From: Bradyrhizobium sp. AZCC 2262 | Lineage (GTDB): Bacteria > Pseudomonadota > Alphaproteobacteria > Rhizobiales > Xanthobacteraceae | Direction of reading: 5' to 3' | NCBI RefSeq assembly: GCF_036924535.1 | Contig: NZ_JAZHRT010000001.1 | Location: 7,998,001-8,062,000, forward strand | Length of the DNA: 64,000 nt | Part shown: in pieces, positions 26,987-37,852 of the stretch | Position numbering within the stretch: position 1 is the first letter of the stretch | Layout: each line of letters opens with the position of its first letter | Made by a program: the position numbers and the translations under genes | Notes under the pieces: model-generated | The model's input: the letters and a program-made list of their open reading frames with translations, nothing else | Told to the model about the DNA's origin: nothing | The model's database searches: none

Positions 26987-27078
26987 GCAGGGTGGGCAAA
27001 GCGAGGCGTGCCCACCATTTCAAGCCAACAACCCGGATACATGGTGGGCACGACGCTGCGCGCCCTTACCCACCCTAC
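26987..27078. repeat. imperfect palindrome, second copy of the 23.6-kb repeat
   Basis: Arms CAGGGTGGGCAAAGCGAGGC... (from 26987) and ATGGTGGGCACG...CCCACCCTAC (27039-27078) repeat the family at 23644-23730, with an insertion and several changes in the right arm. It again lies between convergent genes. Confidence 0.75.
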
Positions 27079-27086
27079 AAGCTACT

Positions 27087-29288
27087 TCAAAACCGCCCCG
27101 CCAGCGTCAGCCGTACCGCAAGCGGCTCCGCCGGATGCACATGGCGATCGGCGACGCCGCCGATCGGTTCGCCCGGCAGCCGCGACAGATAGTAATATTC
27201 GATCTGGTTGGTTTTCGCGTTGAAGAGGTTGAGCACGTCGAGCTGCAGCCGCAAACCATTGTCGAATTTGTAGCCTGCCCGCGCATTGAAGATCAGCGAC
27301 GCCTGCGAACGAACACTGTCGTCCTCGATCAGCGGACGTGGCCCGAAATAGCGCCCACGCAACGCGCCGAACCAGCCGCTCTCGCCGCCGAATGTCACAC
27401 CACCGGCCGCCACCCAGGCCGGCGCACCCGGAATAAAATCGCCTGCCGGATCGAAATCGGTGAAGCGGGCGCGGGTGTAGGCGACGTCGAGATCGAGCCG
27501 CATCCACGGCAGCACTCGATACTGGTTGGTCCACTCGACGCCGACGCGCCGGCTCGGCCTGCTCGGCTCCGTGGTGCCGGCATCGCCGACAAACAGCAAC
27601 TCCGAATCGAAATCCAGCACAAATACCGCGAGCGAACTGGTGAGACCTTCGACCGCTTTGGTGCGAACGCCGATTTCGGCGCCCTTCGACCGGACGAGTA
27701 GCGGCACGCGATCCTGCGGCGTCACCTTGTCGATCGGATCGACGGTGATCGTCGCACCTCTGATGTCGTTGGAGTGCAGGCCGTAGCCGGCATTGCCGTA
27801 GAACTCGGTCTTGTACCAGGGCCCCAGCACGATGCCGGCCTTGGGACTCGTCATCGACGCCTGTGCGTTGCCGGAATTTTCCGGCGTGTCGCTCAGCACC
27901 CTCCCCGCAAAATAGTCCTCGCGAATGCCGATCGTGGTGCGCAACCAGTCGGTCCAGCGCGCCGTCGTATCGGCCCACAAGCCGACATTGCCTTCCCGCA
28001 CGCTGTCTTCACGGACGGTCGAGAGCGACTCGCGCTGCAACGTCTTGAACAAGCCGACACCGATGTCATCGCCGCGTGTCTGCAGCCCGACGCGGGTCTG
28101 GGTTTCGACGCCGCCGACGCGCACATCGAAAGCGTGGCTGGCGTTGAGGCCATAGACCGTGCGCCGGTCCATCTGACTGAACTGATCGCCATTGACGGGA
28201 TCGTCGAGAAAATAGGTAAAATTGTTGTAGAGCCGCAGCGACGAGTTGATCACATAGGCGTTGATCTTGCTCTGCCCGTATTCGCTCGATTGCGCCCAGT
28301 TGCCCGACAGCGAAAACCGGCTCGACGTGCCGCCATCGGTCGGGTCGAGCGAACCTAACCGGCCGATCAGGCCCTGGTCGATCGCACGCTGCGCCACCTG
28401 ATCGGTCGAATTCCAGCCATTGGAATAGGCCATCGCCGACAACGAGAACCCGTCGGTGGCAGTGCCCTGGCTGTAGCGCAGCACGCCGTTGAGCTTGCGC
28501 ACATTATCAGGCACGTTCCACGGACCATCAGACGCGACGCCCTCCAACGCGGCGAGCAATGTGCCCGCGCCCACGGCCGTCGAACCCGCCACCAGCGCGC
28601 GACGGTAGCCAAAGCTGCCGAACGTCAGCTCGGCGATGTTCTTCGGCAACTTGTTGACGTAATCGATCGCGACCGATCCGGCGGAGCCGAAGTCGCCGAC
28701 GTCGGCAAAGTACGGCCCCTTTCGGACATTCACCGATTGGATCAGCTCCGGGATCATGAAATTGATATCGGCATAGCCTTGGCCATGACCATGGGTCGGC
28801 ATGTTGACGGGCATGCCGTCGACGCTGATGGCGAGATCAGTGCCGTGGTCCAGGTTAAAGCCGCGCAGAAAATACTGGTTGGCTTTGCCCTCGCCGGAAT
28901 GCTGGGTGACGATCAGCCCCGGCACCGCCTCCAACGCCTCGCCGGGGCGCAGGAAAGGCCGGGCGTTCACCTCGGCGCCGCTGATGGTTATGGCGCTGGC
29001 CGCGGTTGGTTGCATGTAGGCCGGCCCCGCGGTCGCAGACCCGGAAGTGACGCCGCCGCCGACCTGCGGTGGGACAGGCGCGATGGGCTGAACCGCGGAT
29101 GGATTTCGCGCGGTCTGCTGACGGCGCGGCGGCTTGGGCCGGTTGCGTGGCCGCGCTTCGGGGGCATTTACTGTGACGGCGGGAAGCTGGCCGGCCCCTC
29201 CCGCAACGGCGTTCTGCGCGTCTGCCGCCGGGACCGTGACCAACAATGAAGCTGCGGCGGAAAATGTCCCCCAAACAGTCCTACGCAA
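27087..29288 (-). CDS. TonB-dependent receptor, probably nickel-regulated
   Basis: 733 residues: signal peptide (ending PAADA), a proline/arginine-rich linker (ARPRNRPKPPRRQQ), plug domain (about 95-230: GEALEAVPGLIVTQHSGEGKANQYFLRGFNLDHGTDLAISVDGMPVN) and a 22-strand-type outer membrane barrel ending in Phe (VRLTLAGRF). Its promoter region is shared with nikR and contains a textbook NikR operator, so the cargo is probably a nickel chelate. The start is uncertain: an in-frame TGA lies just upstream and the first usable codon is TTG at 29288. Confidence 0.87.
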   Translation of the reverse strand: MRRTVWGTFSAAASLLVTVPAADAQNAVAGGAGQLPAVTVNAPEARPRNRPKPPRRQQTARNPSAVQPIAPVPPQVGGGVTSGSATAGPAYMQPTAASAITISGAEVNARPFLRPGEALEAVPGLIVTQHSGEGKANQYFLRGFNLDHGTDLAISVDGMPVNMPTHGHGQGYADINFMIPELIQSVNVRKGPYFADVGDFGSAGSVAIDYVNKLPKNIAELTFGSFGYRRALVAGSTAVGAGTLLAALEGVASDGPWNVPDNVRKLNGVLRYSQGTATDGFSLSAMAYSNGWNSTDQVAQRAIDQGLIGRLGSLDPTDGGTSSRFSLSGNWAQSSEYGQSKINAYVINSSLRLYNNFTYFLDDPVNGDQFSQMDRRTVYGLNASHAFDVRVGGVETQTRVGLQTRGDDIGVGLFKTLQRESLSTVREDSVREGNVGLWADTTARWTDWLRTTIGIREDYFAGRVLSDTPENSGNAQASMTSPKAGIVLGPWYKTEFYGNAGYGLHSNDIRGATITVDPIDKVTPQDRVPLLVRSKGAEIGVRTKAVEGLTSSLAVFVLDFDSELLFVGDAGTTEPSRPSRRVGVEWTNQYRVLPWMRLDLDVAYTRARFTDFDPAGDFIPGAPAWVAAGGVTFGGESGWFGALRGRYFGPRPLIEDDSVRSQASLIFNARAGYKFDNGLRLQLDVLNLFNAKTNQIEYYYLSRLPGEPIGGVADRHVHPAEPLAVRLTLAGRF

Positions 29289-29371
29289 CGCTCATGCCCC
29301 GCATGATAACTGTTACAATCGGCGCGCGGCCGCATCAGTTCGACTTGACCCGGCGCCTCATGCTAGCAAGC

Positions 29372-29405
29372 GCGGTATGACGATACAATATAAATGTCAT
29401 ACCGC
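29372..29405. promoter_or_regulatory. NikR operator
   Basis: GTATGA (29375-29380), 16 bp, TCATAC (29397-29402) is exactly the E. coli NikR consensus GTATGA-N16-TCATAC; the arms extend to 9 bp each (GCGGTATGA/TCATACCGC). It lies 84 bp upstream of the TonB receptor start and 20 bp before the nikR ATG, suited to repress both. Confidence 0.93.
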
Positions 29406-29424
29406 GCCAGGACGGAAATTTGGG

Positions 29425-29871
29425 ATGCAACGGATCACCATCACCATCGAAGACGAACTGCTCTCCGAAATCGACGCGGCGGCGGAAGCGCGCGGCTATC
29501 AGAACCGCTCCGAGATCATTCGCGATCTCGCCCGCGCCGGCCTGCAGCAGAGCGCCGAGGACGCACCCCAGTCAGGCCAATGCGTCGCAGCCCTGGTCTA
29601 TGTCTACGATCACGCCGCGCGTGACCTGTCGAAACGGCTGGTGCAGAATTTTCATGGCCACCACGATCTGTCGCTGGCGACGCTCCACGTGCATCTCGAC
29701 GACGACAGTTGCATGGAGGTCACGGCGCTGAAGGGCGCCAGCGGCGAGGTCCGGCATCTGGCTGACCACATCATCGCCGAGCGCGGCGTGCGCTACGGCC
29801 GCGTGGTGATGATCCCGACGGTATCAGACAAGAAGCCGAAGGCGCGCAAGCACGACCATCGCCACGACTGA
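29425..29871 (+). CDS. nikR: nickel-responsive regulator NikR
   Basis: 148 residues. The N-terminal ribbon-helix-helix (MQRITITIEDELLSEIDAAAEARGYQNRSEIIRDLAR) binds DNA; the C-terminal ACT-like domain holds the nickel ligands H77, H88, H90 and C96 (FHGHHD, LHVHLDDDSC), matching E. coli H76, H87, H89 and C95. The tail is His/Lys-rich (KKPKARKHDHRHD). ATG at 29425; a longer frame upstream crosses the operator and is not the gene. It ends 15 bp from the converging csoR. Confidence 0.97.
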   Translation: MQRITITIEDELLSEIDAAAEARGYQNRSEIIRDLARAGLQQSAEDAPQSGQCVAALVYVYDHAARDLSKRLVQNFHGHHDLSLATLHVHLDDDSCMEVTALKGASGEVRHLADHIIAERGVRYGRVVMIPTVSDKKPKARKHDHRHD

Positions 29872-29885
29872 GGCGCTTCGCTACC

Positions 29886-30161
29886 TTACCTGTCGGAACG
29901 GCCGATCACGGCCATCAGTTCGGCGATCTTTTCGCGCTGGTCGGCCTTGCTGCCGCTGGTAATCGCGTGTTCGACGCAATGCGACACGTGATCCCGCAAG
30001 ACCTCTTCCTCGACGCGCCGCAGCGCGGCCCGCACGGCCGATATCTGCGTGACGATGTCGATGCAGTAGCGATCCTCGTCGACCATCTTTGAGAGGCCGC
30101 GGACCTGACCCTCGATCCGGCTGAGGCGCTTTTGACAGGATGCCTTGATGTCTTTTCGCAT
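29886..30161 (-). CDS. csoR: CsoR-type copper-sensing repressor
   Basis: 91 residues of the CsoR/RcnR family (RLSRIEGQVRGLSKMVDEDRYCIDIVTQISAVRAAL). The copper ligands are present in the CsoR pattern: C33, H58 and C62 (RDHVSHC). The N-terminal His typical of nickel/cobalt RcnR is absent. ATG at 30161. It is divergent from a copper-type P-ATPase with a dyad between them. Confidence 0.92.
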   Translation of the reverse strand: MRKDIKASCQKRLSRIEGQVRGLSKMVDEDRYCIDIVTQISAVRAALRRVEEEVLRDHVSHCVEHAITSGSKADQREKIAELMAVIGRSDR

Positions 30162-30168
30162 GGGGCCT

Positions 30169-30189
30169 ATATACCCCCTGAGGGTATAT
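30169..30189. promoter_or_regulatory. CsoR operator
   Basis: ATATACCC-CCTGA-GGGTATAT (8-bp perfect arms) is the GC-centred dyad with TACCC/GGGTA halves typical of CsoR sites. It lies in the short csoR-ATPase gap and overlaps the first ATG of the ATPase frame (30188), suggesting that the real ATPase start lies downstream. Confidence 0.85.
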
Positions 30190-30211
30190 GTTTCAAGCGC
30201 CGGAGAAGGCA

Positions 30212-32584
<2,373 letters not shown>

Positions 32585-32622
32585 TGCCCGGCATCGGAGG
32601 CGGAAGGGTAAAGGGCGACACT

Positions 32623-32642
32623 CTCACCGCACGGACGGTGAG
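32623..32642 (+). terminator. possible terminator after the copper ATPase
   Basis: CTCACCG-CACGGA-CGGTGAG forms a 7-bp stem 39 nt after the ATPase stop codon, in an 84-bp convergent gap. There is no T-run, so termination is uncertain. Confidence 0.35.
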
Positions 32643-32668
32643 CTCCCGTGTTGACTCAGTAAACGCCG

Positions 32669-33613
32669 TCAAGCTGCCCTCGCCGTCCCGCCCGGCAAGC
32701 CTGCCCGCGCCAGTCCGCCATAGAGCGCCTCGCCCGGCATCTCCGATTTCAATATCGAGCGCACCGCCACCAGCTTCTCGATATCAATCCCGGTGGCAAA
32801 TCCCTTGCTCTCGCACAGGAACACCAGATCCTCGAACACGACGTTCCCGGTCGCGCCCGGCGCGAACGGGCAGCCGCCGAGGCCGCCCAGCGATCCATCC
32901 AGCACGCGTGCGCCGGCATCGAGCGCGGCCGAGGCGTTGGCGATGCCCATGCCTCTCGTATCGTGCAAGTGAATGCAGATCGGCTTCTTGCCTGCGATCT
33001 TCACCGCACCCGCGGTCAATTCGCCGACCTGCTTCGGCCCGGCGTAACCAACCGTATCGGCAATCGCGACCATGTCGACGCCGGCCTCGAACAGCTTTTC
33101 CGTCAGCCGCAGCACTTCCTTGGGATCGACTGCTCCCACGATCGAACAGCCCAGCGCCATCGAGATCGCGGAATTCACCACCGGCTTGTGCGCGCTGGCA
33201 TCGCGCAACTCGCAGAGCCGCTTGACGTTGGCAACGGCCGACTCGCGCGAGCGGTTGGCATTGGCCCGGTTGTGCTCTTCCGTCGCCGAGACCACCGTCG
33301 CCACTTCGGCAACGCCTGAGGCCAGCGCCTCGTTGACCCCGCGTTCGTTCAGCGTCAGCGCAATGCCGTAGGCGCCGGGCAGCGAGGCCACGGTCCCAAT
33401 GATGTCGCGCACGTCGGCAAATTGCGGAAAGGTTTTTGCCGGCAGGAACGAGCCGACCTCGAAGTGCCGCACGCCTGCGGCATATTCATCGCGCATCCAG
33501 CGCTGCTTCGCTTCCGTCGACGGAAATGTCTTCACGAGCTGCAGGCCGTCGCGCAGGCCCACCTCGCGCAGCACGATCTTGTTGTCGGGATAGACTTCCT
33601 GGACGCGGGTCAT
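32669..33613 (-). CDS. hydroxymethylglutaryl-CoA lyase family protein
   Basis: 314 residues with the HMGL-like TIM barrel: VLREVGLRDGLQ (metal and substrate site R-D-G), AIADTVGYAGPKQV, the metal-binding HLHDTRGMGIANA (HxH) and the catalytic-loop Cys region GLGGCPFAPGATGN. It splits 3-hydroxy-3-methylglutaryl-CoA or a related acyl-CoA. It is 7 bp downstream of a CoA-transferase gene on the same strand; such pairs handle citramalyl/itaconyl or methylglutaconyl-type CoA esters, so the exact substrate may differ from HMG-CoA. Confidence 0.87.
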   Translation of the reverse strand: MTRVQEVYPDNKIVLREVGLRDGLQLVKTFPSTEAKQRWMRDEYAAGVRHFEVGSFLPAKTFPQFADVRDIIGTVASLPGAYGIALTLNERGVNEALASGVAEVATVVSATEEHNRANANRSRESAVANVKRLCELRDASAHKPVVNSAISMALGCSIVGAVDPKEVLRLTEKLFEAGVDMVAIADTVGYAGPKQVGELTAGAVKIAGKKPICIHLHDTRGMGIANASAALDAGARVLDGSLGGLGGCPFAPGATGNVVFEDLVFLCESKGFATGIDIEKLVAVRSILKSEMPGEALYGGLARAGLPGGTARAA

Positions 33614-33620
33614 GGCAGCC

Positions 33621-34790
33621 TCATGCGGCGTTGTTCTTGCAAGACGGGTTTTGCTTGTCGAGTTCGGCGCTGATAGCCTCGGTATCGGCGCCCAGCGCCG
33701 GCACCTTCAGCCCTTCACCGATATTGCCGCCGTTCCACTCCACCGGCAACGCCGGAACGTGGAACGGCGCGCCGTCGGCGTTGAAATTCTGCACCAGCCC
33801 GCCGGGGCGCAGCACATGCGGGTCCTGCAGCAGATCCTCGGGGCGGTTGATCGGTGCATAGGCAATGTTCAGCGCATCGAGCTTTTTCGAGAGATCGGCG
33901 ATCTTCCAGCCTTTGACCACTTCAGCGACACGCGGAATGATTCTCCCACGCGCCAGGATCCGATCCGTGGTGTTGCGCAAGCTCGGATCGTCGGCAAATT
34001 CCTGCAGTCCGAACTCCCGGCAGAAACTCCACCAGTGCCCCTCCGTGACAACGCCGATAAAGATGCGCTCGCCGTCCGCGGTGTCGAAGATGTCGTAGAT
34101 CGGCCAGGCATGCTCGCGCTCCGGCATCGAGCGCGGCTTCCGGCCGGTCATCTCATATTCGACCATGTGCTGGGCAACCAGGAACAGGCAGTTCTCGAAA
34201 AGTCCGATGCGGATGTCTGCGCCGTCCCGCTTGCCGCCGCGCTTCTCGTAGAGCGCGGCGAGGATCGCAATCGCGCCGAACATGCCGCCCATGATGTCGT
34301 TGGCGGAGGAGCCGACGCGTTGCGGCTTTTCGCGCGTGCCGGTCATGGCGGCGAGCCCCGACATCATCTGCACGACTTCGTCGAGCGCCGGGCGATGCGC
34401 GTAAGGACCGGAGAGAAAGCCCTTGTGACCGGCGACGATCAGATGCGGATGCTTTCGGCGCAACTCCTCGGAGCCAAGCCCCTGTTTTTCGAGCAGGCCG
34501 TCGCGGAAATTTTCAACGAACACGTCGGCGCTTTCGAGCAGCCGGTGCATGGTCTCGCGATCCTCTGCTTTGGCAAAATCGAGCACGACGCTGCGTTTTC
34601 CCCGGTTGAACAGCGGGAAGAACGAGGTTCCCATGCCGCCGAGCGAGCGGGTTTTGTCGCCGACGGGCGGCTCGACCTTGATGACCTCGGCGCCCAGTTG
34701 CGCGAGGATCATGCCGCAGGTGGGGCCCATCACCATATGGGTCATCTCGACGACCCTCACGCCGTCAAGCGGCAGTCCCGTTCCGGTCAT
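33621..34790 (-). CDS. CaiB/BaiF (family III) CoA transferase
   Basis: 389 residues: LPLDGVRVVEMTHMVMGPTCGMILAQLGAEVIKVEPP is the family III N-terminal signature, with the nucleophile Asp in SADVFVENFRDGLLEKQGL, and NRGKRSVVLDFAKAEDR. It moves CoA between carboxylic acids. It is the first gene of a two-gene operon with the HMG-CoA lyase-like enzyme, which implies activation of a dicarboxylic acid and then C-C cleavage (inference). Confidence 0.9.
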   Translation of the reverse strand: MTGTGLPLDGVRVVEMTHMVMGPTCGMILAQLGAEVIKVEPPVGDKTRSLGGMGTSFFPLFNRGKRSVVLDFAKAEDRETMHRLLESADVFVENFRDGLLEKQGLGSEELRRKHPHLIVAGHKGFLSGPYAHRPALDEVVQMMSGLAAMTGTREKPQRVGSSANDIMGGMFGAIAILAALYEKRGGKRDGADIRIGLFENCLFLVAQHMVEYEMTGRKPRSMPEREHAWPIYDIFDTADGERIFIGVVTEGHWWSFCREFGLQEFADDPSLRNTTDRILARGRIIPRVAEVVKGWKIADLSKKLDALNIAYAPINRPEDLLQDPHVLRPGGLVQNFNADGAPFHVPALPVEWNGGNIGEGLKVPALGADTEAISAELDKQNPSCKNNAA

Positions 34791-34992
34791 CGCGACACCT
34801 CCGTGCTGATGGGCCGTGCGCCGCCCTGGTCAGGCATTCGGCCATCATCCGAACATTCCAATACCCGAAATGTGCATTCGCCGTTTTGGAATACAACCGC
34901 CATGGGCGAGTGCCTGTATTGCGGTCCGCGACAAGCCGTCCGGCGCCCGGGTCCTCGCCCCGCCCTCTTGCCGAAGCGCCCGCTTATATCTA

Positions 34993-35018
34993 CCTCTCGC
35001 GAGGGTTTTCACGAGAGG
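34993..35018 (+). promoter_or_regulatory. hairpin covering the ribosome site of the EI24 gene
   Basis: CCTCTCG (34993-34999) pairs with CGAGAGG (35012-35018); the right arm contains GAGAGG, the likely ribosome site, 10 nt before ATG 35029. Folding would hide it. No T-run follows, so this is not a usual terminator. Function is speculative. Confidence 0.35.
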
Positions 35019-35028
35019 TTGAACCGCC

Positions 35029-35781
35029 ATGTTGGACGCCGCCGTCAAGGCGCTTTCGCAGATCCTGTCGCCACCGATGCGCACCATCCTGTGGCGCTCG
35101 ATCGGGCTGGCGCTGGTGCTGATCACGGTGCTGGCCATTGGCTTGCAGCGCGCGCTGAGCTGGTTTGCCGACTACGGCGAGGGCTGGGCGGAGGCGATGC
35201 TCGGGCCTGGGTTCCACACCACGCTGCACGTCCTGTCATGGATCATCTCGATCGCGGCTGGCCTAGGTGTCGTGCTCGGCGGCATTTTCCTGATGCCGGC
35301 GGTCACCTCGCTGGTGGCTAGCGTGTTCGTCGACGACGTCGCCGAGCATGTCGAGCGCGAACATTATCCGGCGGAACGCCCGGGCGACGCGCTGCCGCTC
35401 GGCGTCGCGATTCCCGAGGGCATCAAGACGGCGCTGCTGACCATTTTGGTCTATTTGATCGCGCTGCCCTTCGTGCTGTTCGCCGGCGCCGGCTTCCTGA
35501 TCTTCTTCATTGCCACCGCCTGGCTGCTCGGCCGCGAATATTTCGAACTCGCGGCGATGCGCTTCCGCTCACCGGCGGAAGCCAAGGCGATGCGCAAGGA
35601 CAACGCGGCGACCGTGTTCACCGCCGGCCTGTTCATCGCGGCCTTCGTGTCGATCCCGATCGTCAATCTGGCAACGCCCGTGTTCGGCATGGCCTTCATG
35701 GTCCATATGCACAAGCGCCTGTCTGGGCCGCGGCCCGAATTGATCGAGCCAGGACGACGAACCAGCGTTCCCACCGGCTAA
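35029..35781 (+). CDS. EI24/CysZ-like membrane protein
   Basis: 250 residues with about four long hydrophobic segments (near 25-45, 65-90, 135-170 and 200-225) and the EI24 features FLMPAVTSLVASVFVDDVAEHVE and ATAWLLGREYFELAAMRF. CysZ members pass sulfate across the inner membrane; the wider EI24 family is not fully characterised, so sulfate transport is only a possibility. It overlaps the end of the convergent MFS gene by 4 bp. Confidence 0.8.
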   Translation: MLDAAVKALSQILSPPMRTILWRSIGLALVLITVLAIGLQRALSWFADYGEGWAEAMLGPGFHTTLHVLSWIISIAAGLGVVLGGIFLMPAVTSLVASVFVDDVAEHVEREHYPAERPGDALPLGVAIPEGIKTALLTILVYLIALPFVLFAGAGFLIFFIATAWLLGREYFELAAMRFRSPAEAKAMRKDNAATVFTAGLFIAAFVSIPIVNLATPVFGMAFMVHMHKRLSGPRPELIEPGRRTSVPTG

Positions 35782-37340
35782 TTCCCTCCCGGCTCCGTCC
35801 GATCGCGCGCAAACGGCACCAGGAGCAATCCGGCAATCGCTACGCAGGCCAGCATCGCCCAGGCTTCGTTGACACAGAGCGCCAACGACGCCTTCTCGAC
35901 CATCGGCCGTACGAACGCGACGGCGGCCTCGTCGGGCGGACCCGGCGGCCGGTTGGCGAGCAGCGTCGGATCGAGGCCGATCGCCTTCGCTGCGCTGACA
36001 TCTCCCGCCAGCAGGCGAACGCGAAAATCCTCGGCATGGATTCCGCTGCGGCCATACAGGATGGTGTCGATCAGCGCGATGCCGATGGCGCCACCGAGAT
36101 TCCGCATCAGGTTGAACAACCCGCTGGCGTCGGCGACCTCAATTTCAGGCAGTGCGCCCAGGGCGATGCGCGTCGGCGGCAGCAGGCAAAACATGATTGC
36201 GACACCGCGGACGATTTGCGGCCAGAACATCTCATCGAAATCGGCCGTGCGCGGCTGAATGGCACTCAAGCCGAGCCCCAGCGCGAACAGGGCGAAACCG
36301 CCGCCGGTAAGCGCGCGCGCGCCGATCCGGCTTTCCAGGATCGCGGCGATGGGGGCGGCGATGAGTTGCGCGACCCCGGTTACCAGCATGATCGTGCCAA
36401 TCTCGAAGGCATCGTGACGACGCACGAAGGCGAGAAACACCGGCATCAGATAGACCGAGCCGAACAGACCGACGCCAAGGCAAAAGCTCAAGGCGCAGCC
36501 GACCGCAAACGAACGTCGACGCAGTGTAACAAGCCGCACCACCGGATGCCCGGCGCCCAGGCTACGATGAACAAAAATGCCCAGGCCGACCGCGCTTCCC
36601 GCCAGCAAGACGATGCAGGTGGGTGACAGCCAGCCATGATGAGGTGCTTCCTTCAACCCGATCTCAAGGCCCGCCAGGGCTGCGGCCAACAGCACGAGAG
36701 AGCCGCTGTCCAGTTTCGCAAGCTCGGCGAAATCCGTTTCCTGGCGCGGTAGCAGGAACGGCGTCACCGAGGTCACGATCAACCCGGGGATGACGTTGAT
36801 CAGGAACAGCCACGGCCACGACCAGGTTTCCGTGATCCAGCCGCCGACGACGGGGCCAACCGTCGGCGCCAGCACGGCGACGACCCCGCCGATCGTGGTG
36901 GCGACGGCGTGAAGCCTGTGCGGAAACAGCAGGAAAACCGCGGTGAAGACCGCAGGGATCAGCACGCCGCCGGCAAATCCCTGCACCACGCGGAATACTA
37001 GCAGCACGGCAAAGCCGCCGCTGTAGGCGCAGCCGATCGATGCAAGGGTAAAGAGCGCCACCGCTGCGGCGACCAGCCATCGCAAGGTCAGGACGCGCGT
37101 GAACAGGCCGGTCAGGGGAATCGCGACCACCTCCGCTATCAGGTAGGCGGTCTGGACCCAGCTCATGGCATCCTGGGAAATCGCAAGCGCCCGCTGGATC
37201 GCCGGCAACGACGTCGCCACCACCTGGATATCAAGGATGGCCATGAACATGCCAAGGCACATCAGCAGGAAGGCAGCCCAGGTTCCGATGGAAGGCGTGG
37301 CTATCGCAGCGCCGGACGGGGGCTCTTGCCGGTCGCTCAT
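35778..37340 (-). CDS. MFS transporter, DHA2 (EmrB/QacA) type, in the polyketide operon
   Basis: 520 residues, about 14 membrane helices, DHA2 drug:H+ antiporter type (GMFMAILDIQVVATSLPAIQRAL near the N-terminus is motif D1-like; GPVVGGWITETWSWPWLFLINV is motif C). Its ATG overlaps the stop of the methyltransferase gene (ATGA at 37337-37340), so translation is coupled. It is the last of three genes after the type III polyketide synthase and is likely the exporter of the methylated product (inference). Confidence 0.88.
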   Translation of the reverse strand: MSDRQEPPSGAAIATPSIGTWAAFLLMCLGMFMAILDIQVVATSLPAIQRALAISQDAMSWVQTAYLIAEVVAIPLTGLFTRVLTLRWLVAAAVALFTLASIGCAYSGGFAVLLVFRVVQGFAGGVLIPAVFTAVFLLFPHRLHAVATTIGGVVAVLAPTVGPVVGGWITETWSWPWLFLINVIPGLIVTSVTPFLLPRQETDFAELAKLDSGSLVLLAAALAGLEIGLKEAPHHGWLSPTCIVLLAGSAVGLGIFVHRSLGAGHPVVRLVTLRRRSFAVGCALSFCLGVGLFGSVYLMPVFLAFVRRHDAFEIGTIMLVTGVAQLIAAPIAAILESRIGARALTGGGFALFALGLGLSAIQPRTADFDEMFWPQIVRGVAIMFCLLPPTRIALGALPEIEVADASGLFNLMRNLGGAIGIALIDTILYGRSGIHAEDFRVRLLAGDVSAAKAIGLDPTLLANRPPGPPDEAAVAFVRPMVEKASLALCVNEAWAMLACVAIAGLLLVPFARDRTEPGGN

Positions 37341-37852
37341 TCGGCTGGACGCGCAAACCGGCCGCCGGCCGCGGAGAGCGCGGATGTTTCGGCACGAATC
37401 CGGATCACAAGCACCGCGGCGTTGAGCGCGGTAAAGATCAGCGCCAACAGGGGCAGATGCAGCGCGAGTGGAAGCAGCGCGATCTCTGCGGCAACCACCG
37501 CATAGTTGGGATGCGCAAGATATCTGTAGGGCCCCGACGCGACCAGCGGTTCGCCTGGCAGCACGATGATGCGCGTGGTCCATCGCGGCCCCAGTGTGGC
37601 AAGGATCCACAGTCGCAAGCCTTGCAGCACGATGAAGCCCGCAAGTGCCGGGAGACCGACGTCCTGATCGCGGCCCCAGATCCACAACGCGATCAGCCAC
37701 GCCGCATGAACCGACACGACCAGCGGATAGTGACTGGCGCTCACCTCGATCGCCCCGCGCGCCAGCAGCCGGCTTGTGTTGCGGCGGGCGAGAGCGAGCT
37801 CACCCAGACGCTGCAGCGTGACCAGCAGGAGAATGGTTGACGCAAAACTCAC
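37337..37852 (-). CDS. isoprenylcysteine carboxyl methyltransferase-like membrane methyltransferase
   Basis: 171 residues from GTG at 37852; four to five membrane helices with the C-terminal ICMT signature GPYRYLAHPNYAVVAAEIALLPL and ending in RIRAETSAL. The GTG overlaps the synthase stop (GTGA, 37849-37852). In Bacillus subtilis the equivalent neighbour BpsB methylates alkylpyrones made by the type III synthase BpsA (established), so the same job is likely here. Confidence 0.87.
   Translation of the reverse strand: MSFASTILLLVTLQRLGELALARRNTSRLLARGAIEVSASHYPLVVSVHAAWLIALWIWGRDQDVGLPALAGFIVLQGLRLWILATLGPRWTTRIIVLPGEPLVASGPYRYLAHPNYAVVAAEIALLPLALHLPLLALIFTALNAAVLVIRIRAETSALSAAGGRFARPAE

Noticed and set aside
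29134..29424. Longer NikR start giving a 245-residue protein
   Set aside because: The extra part overlaps the TonB receptor gene and crosses the NikR operator; NikR proteins start at the ribbon-helix-helix.
33612..35321. 569-residue open frame on the plus strand
   Set aside because: Antisense to the CoA-transferase gene and then overlapping the EI24 gene in another frame; a shadow.
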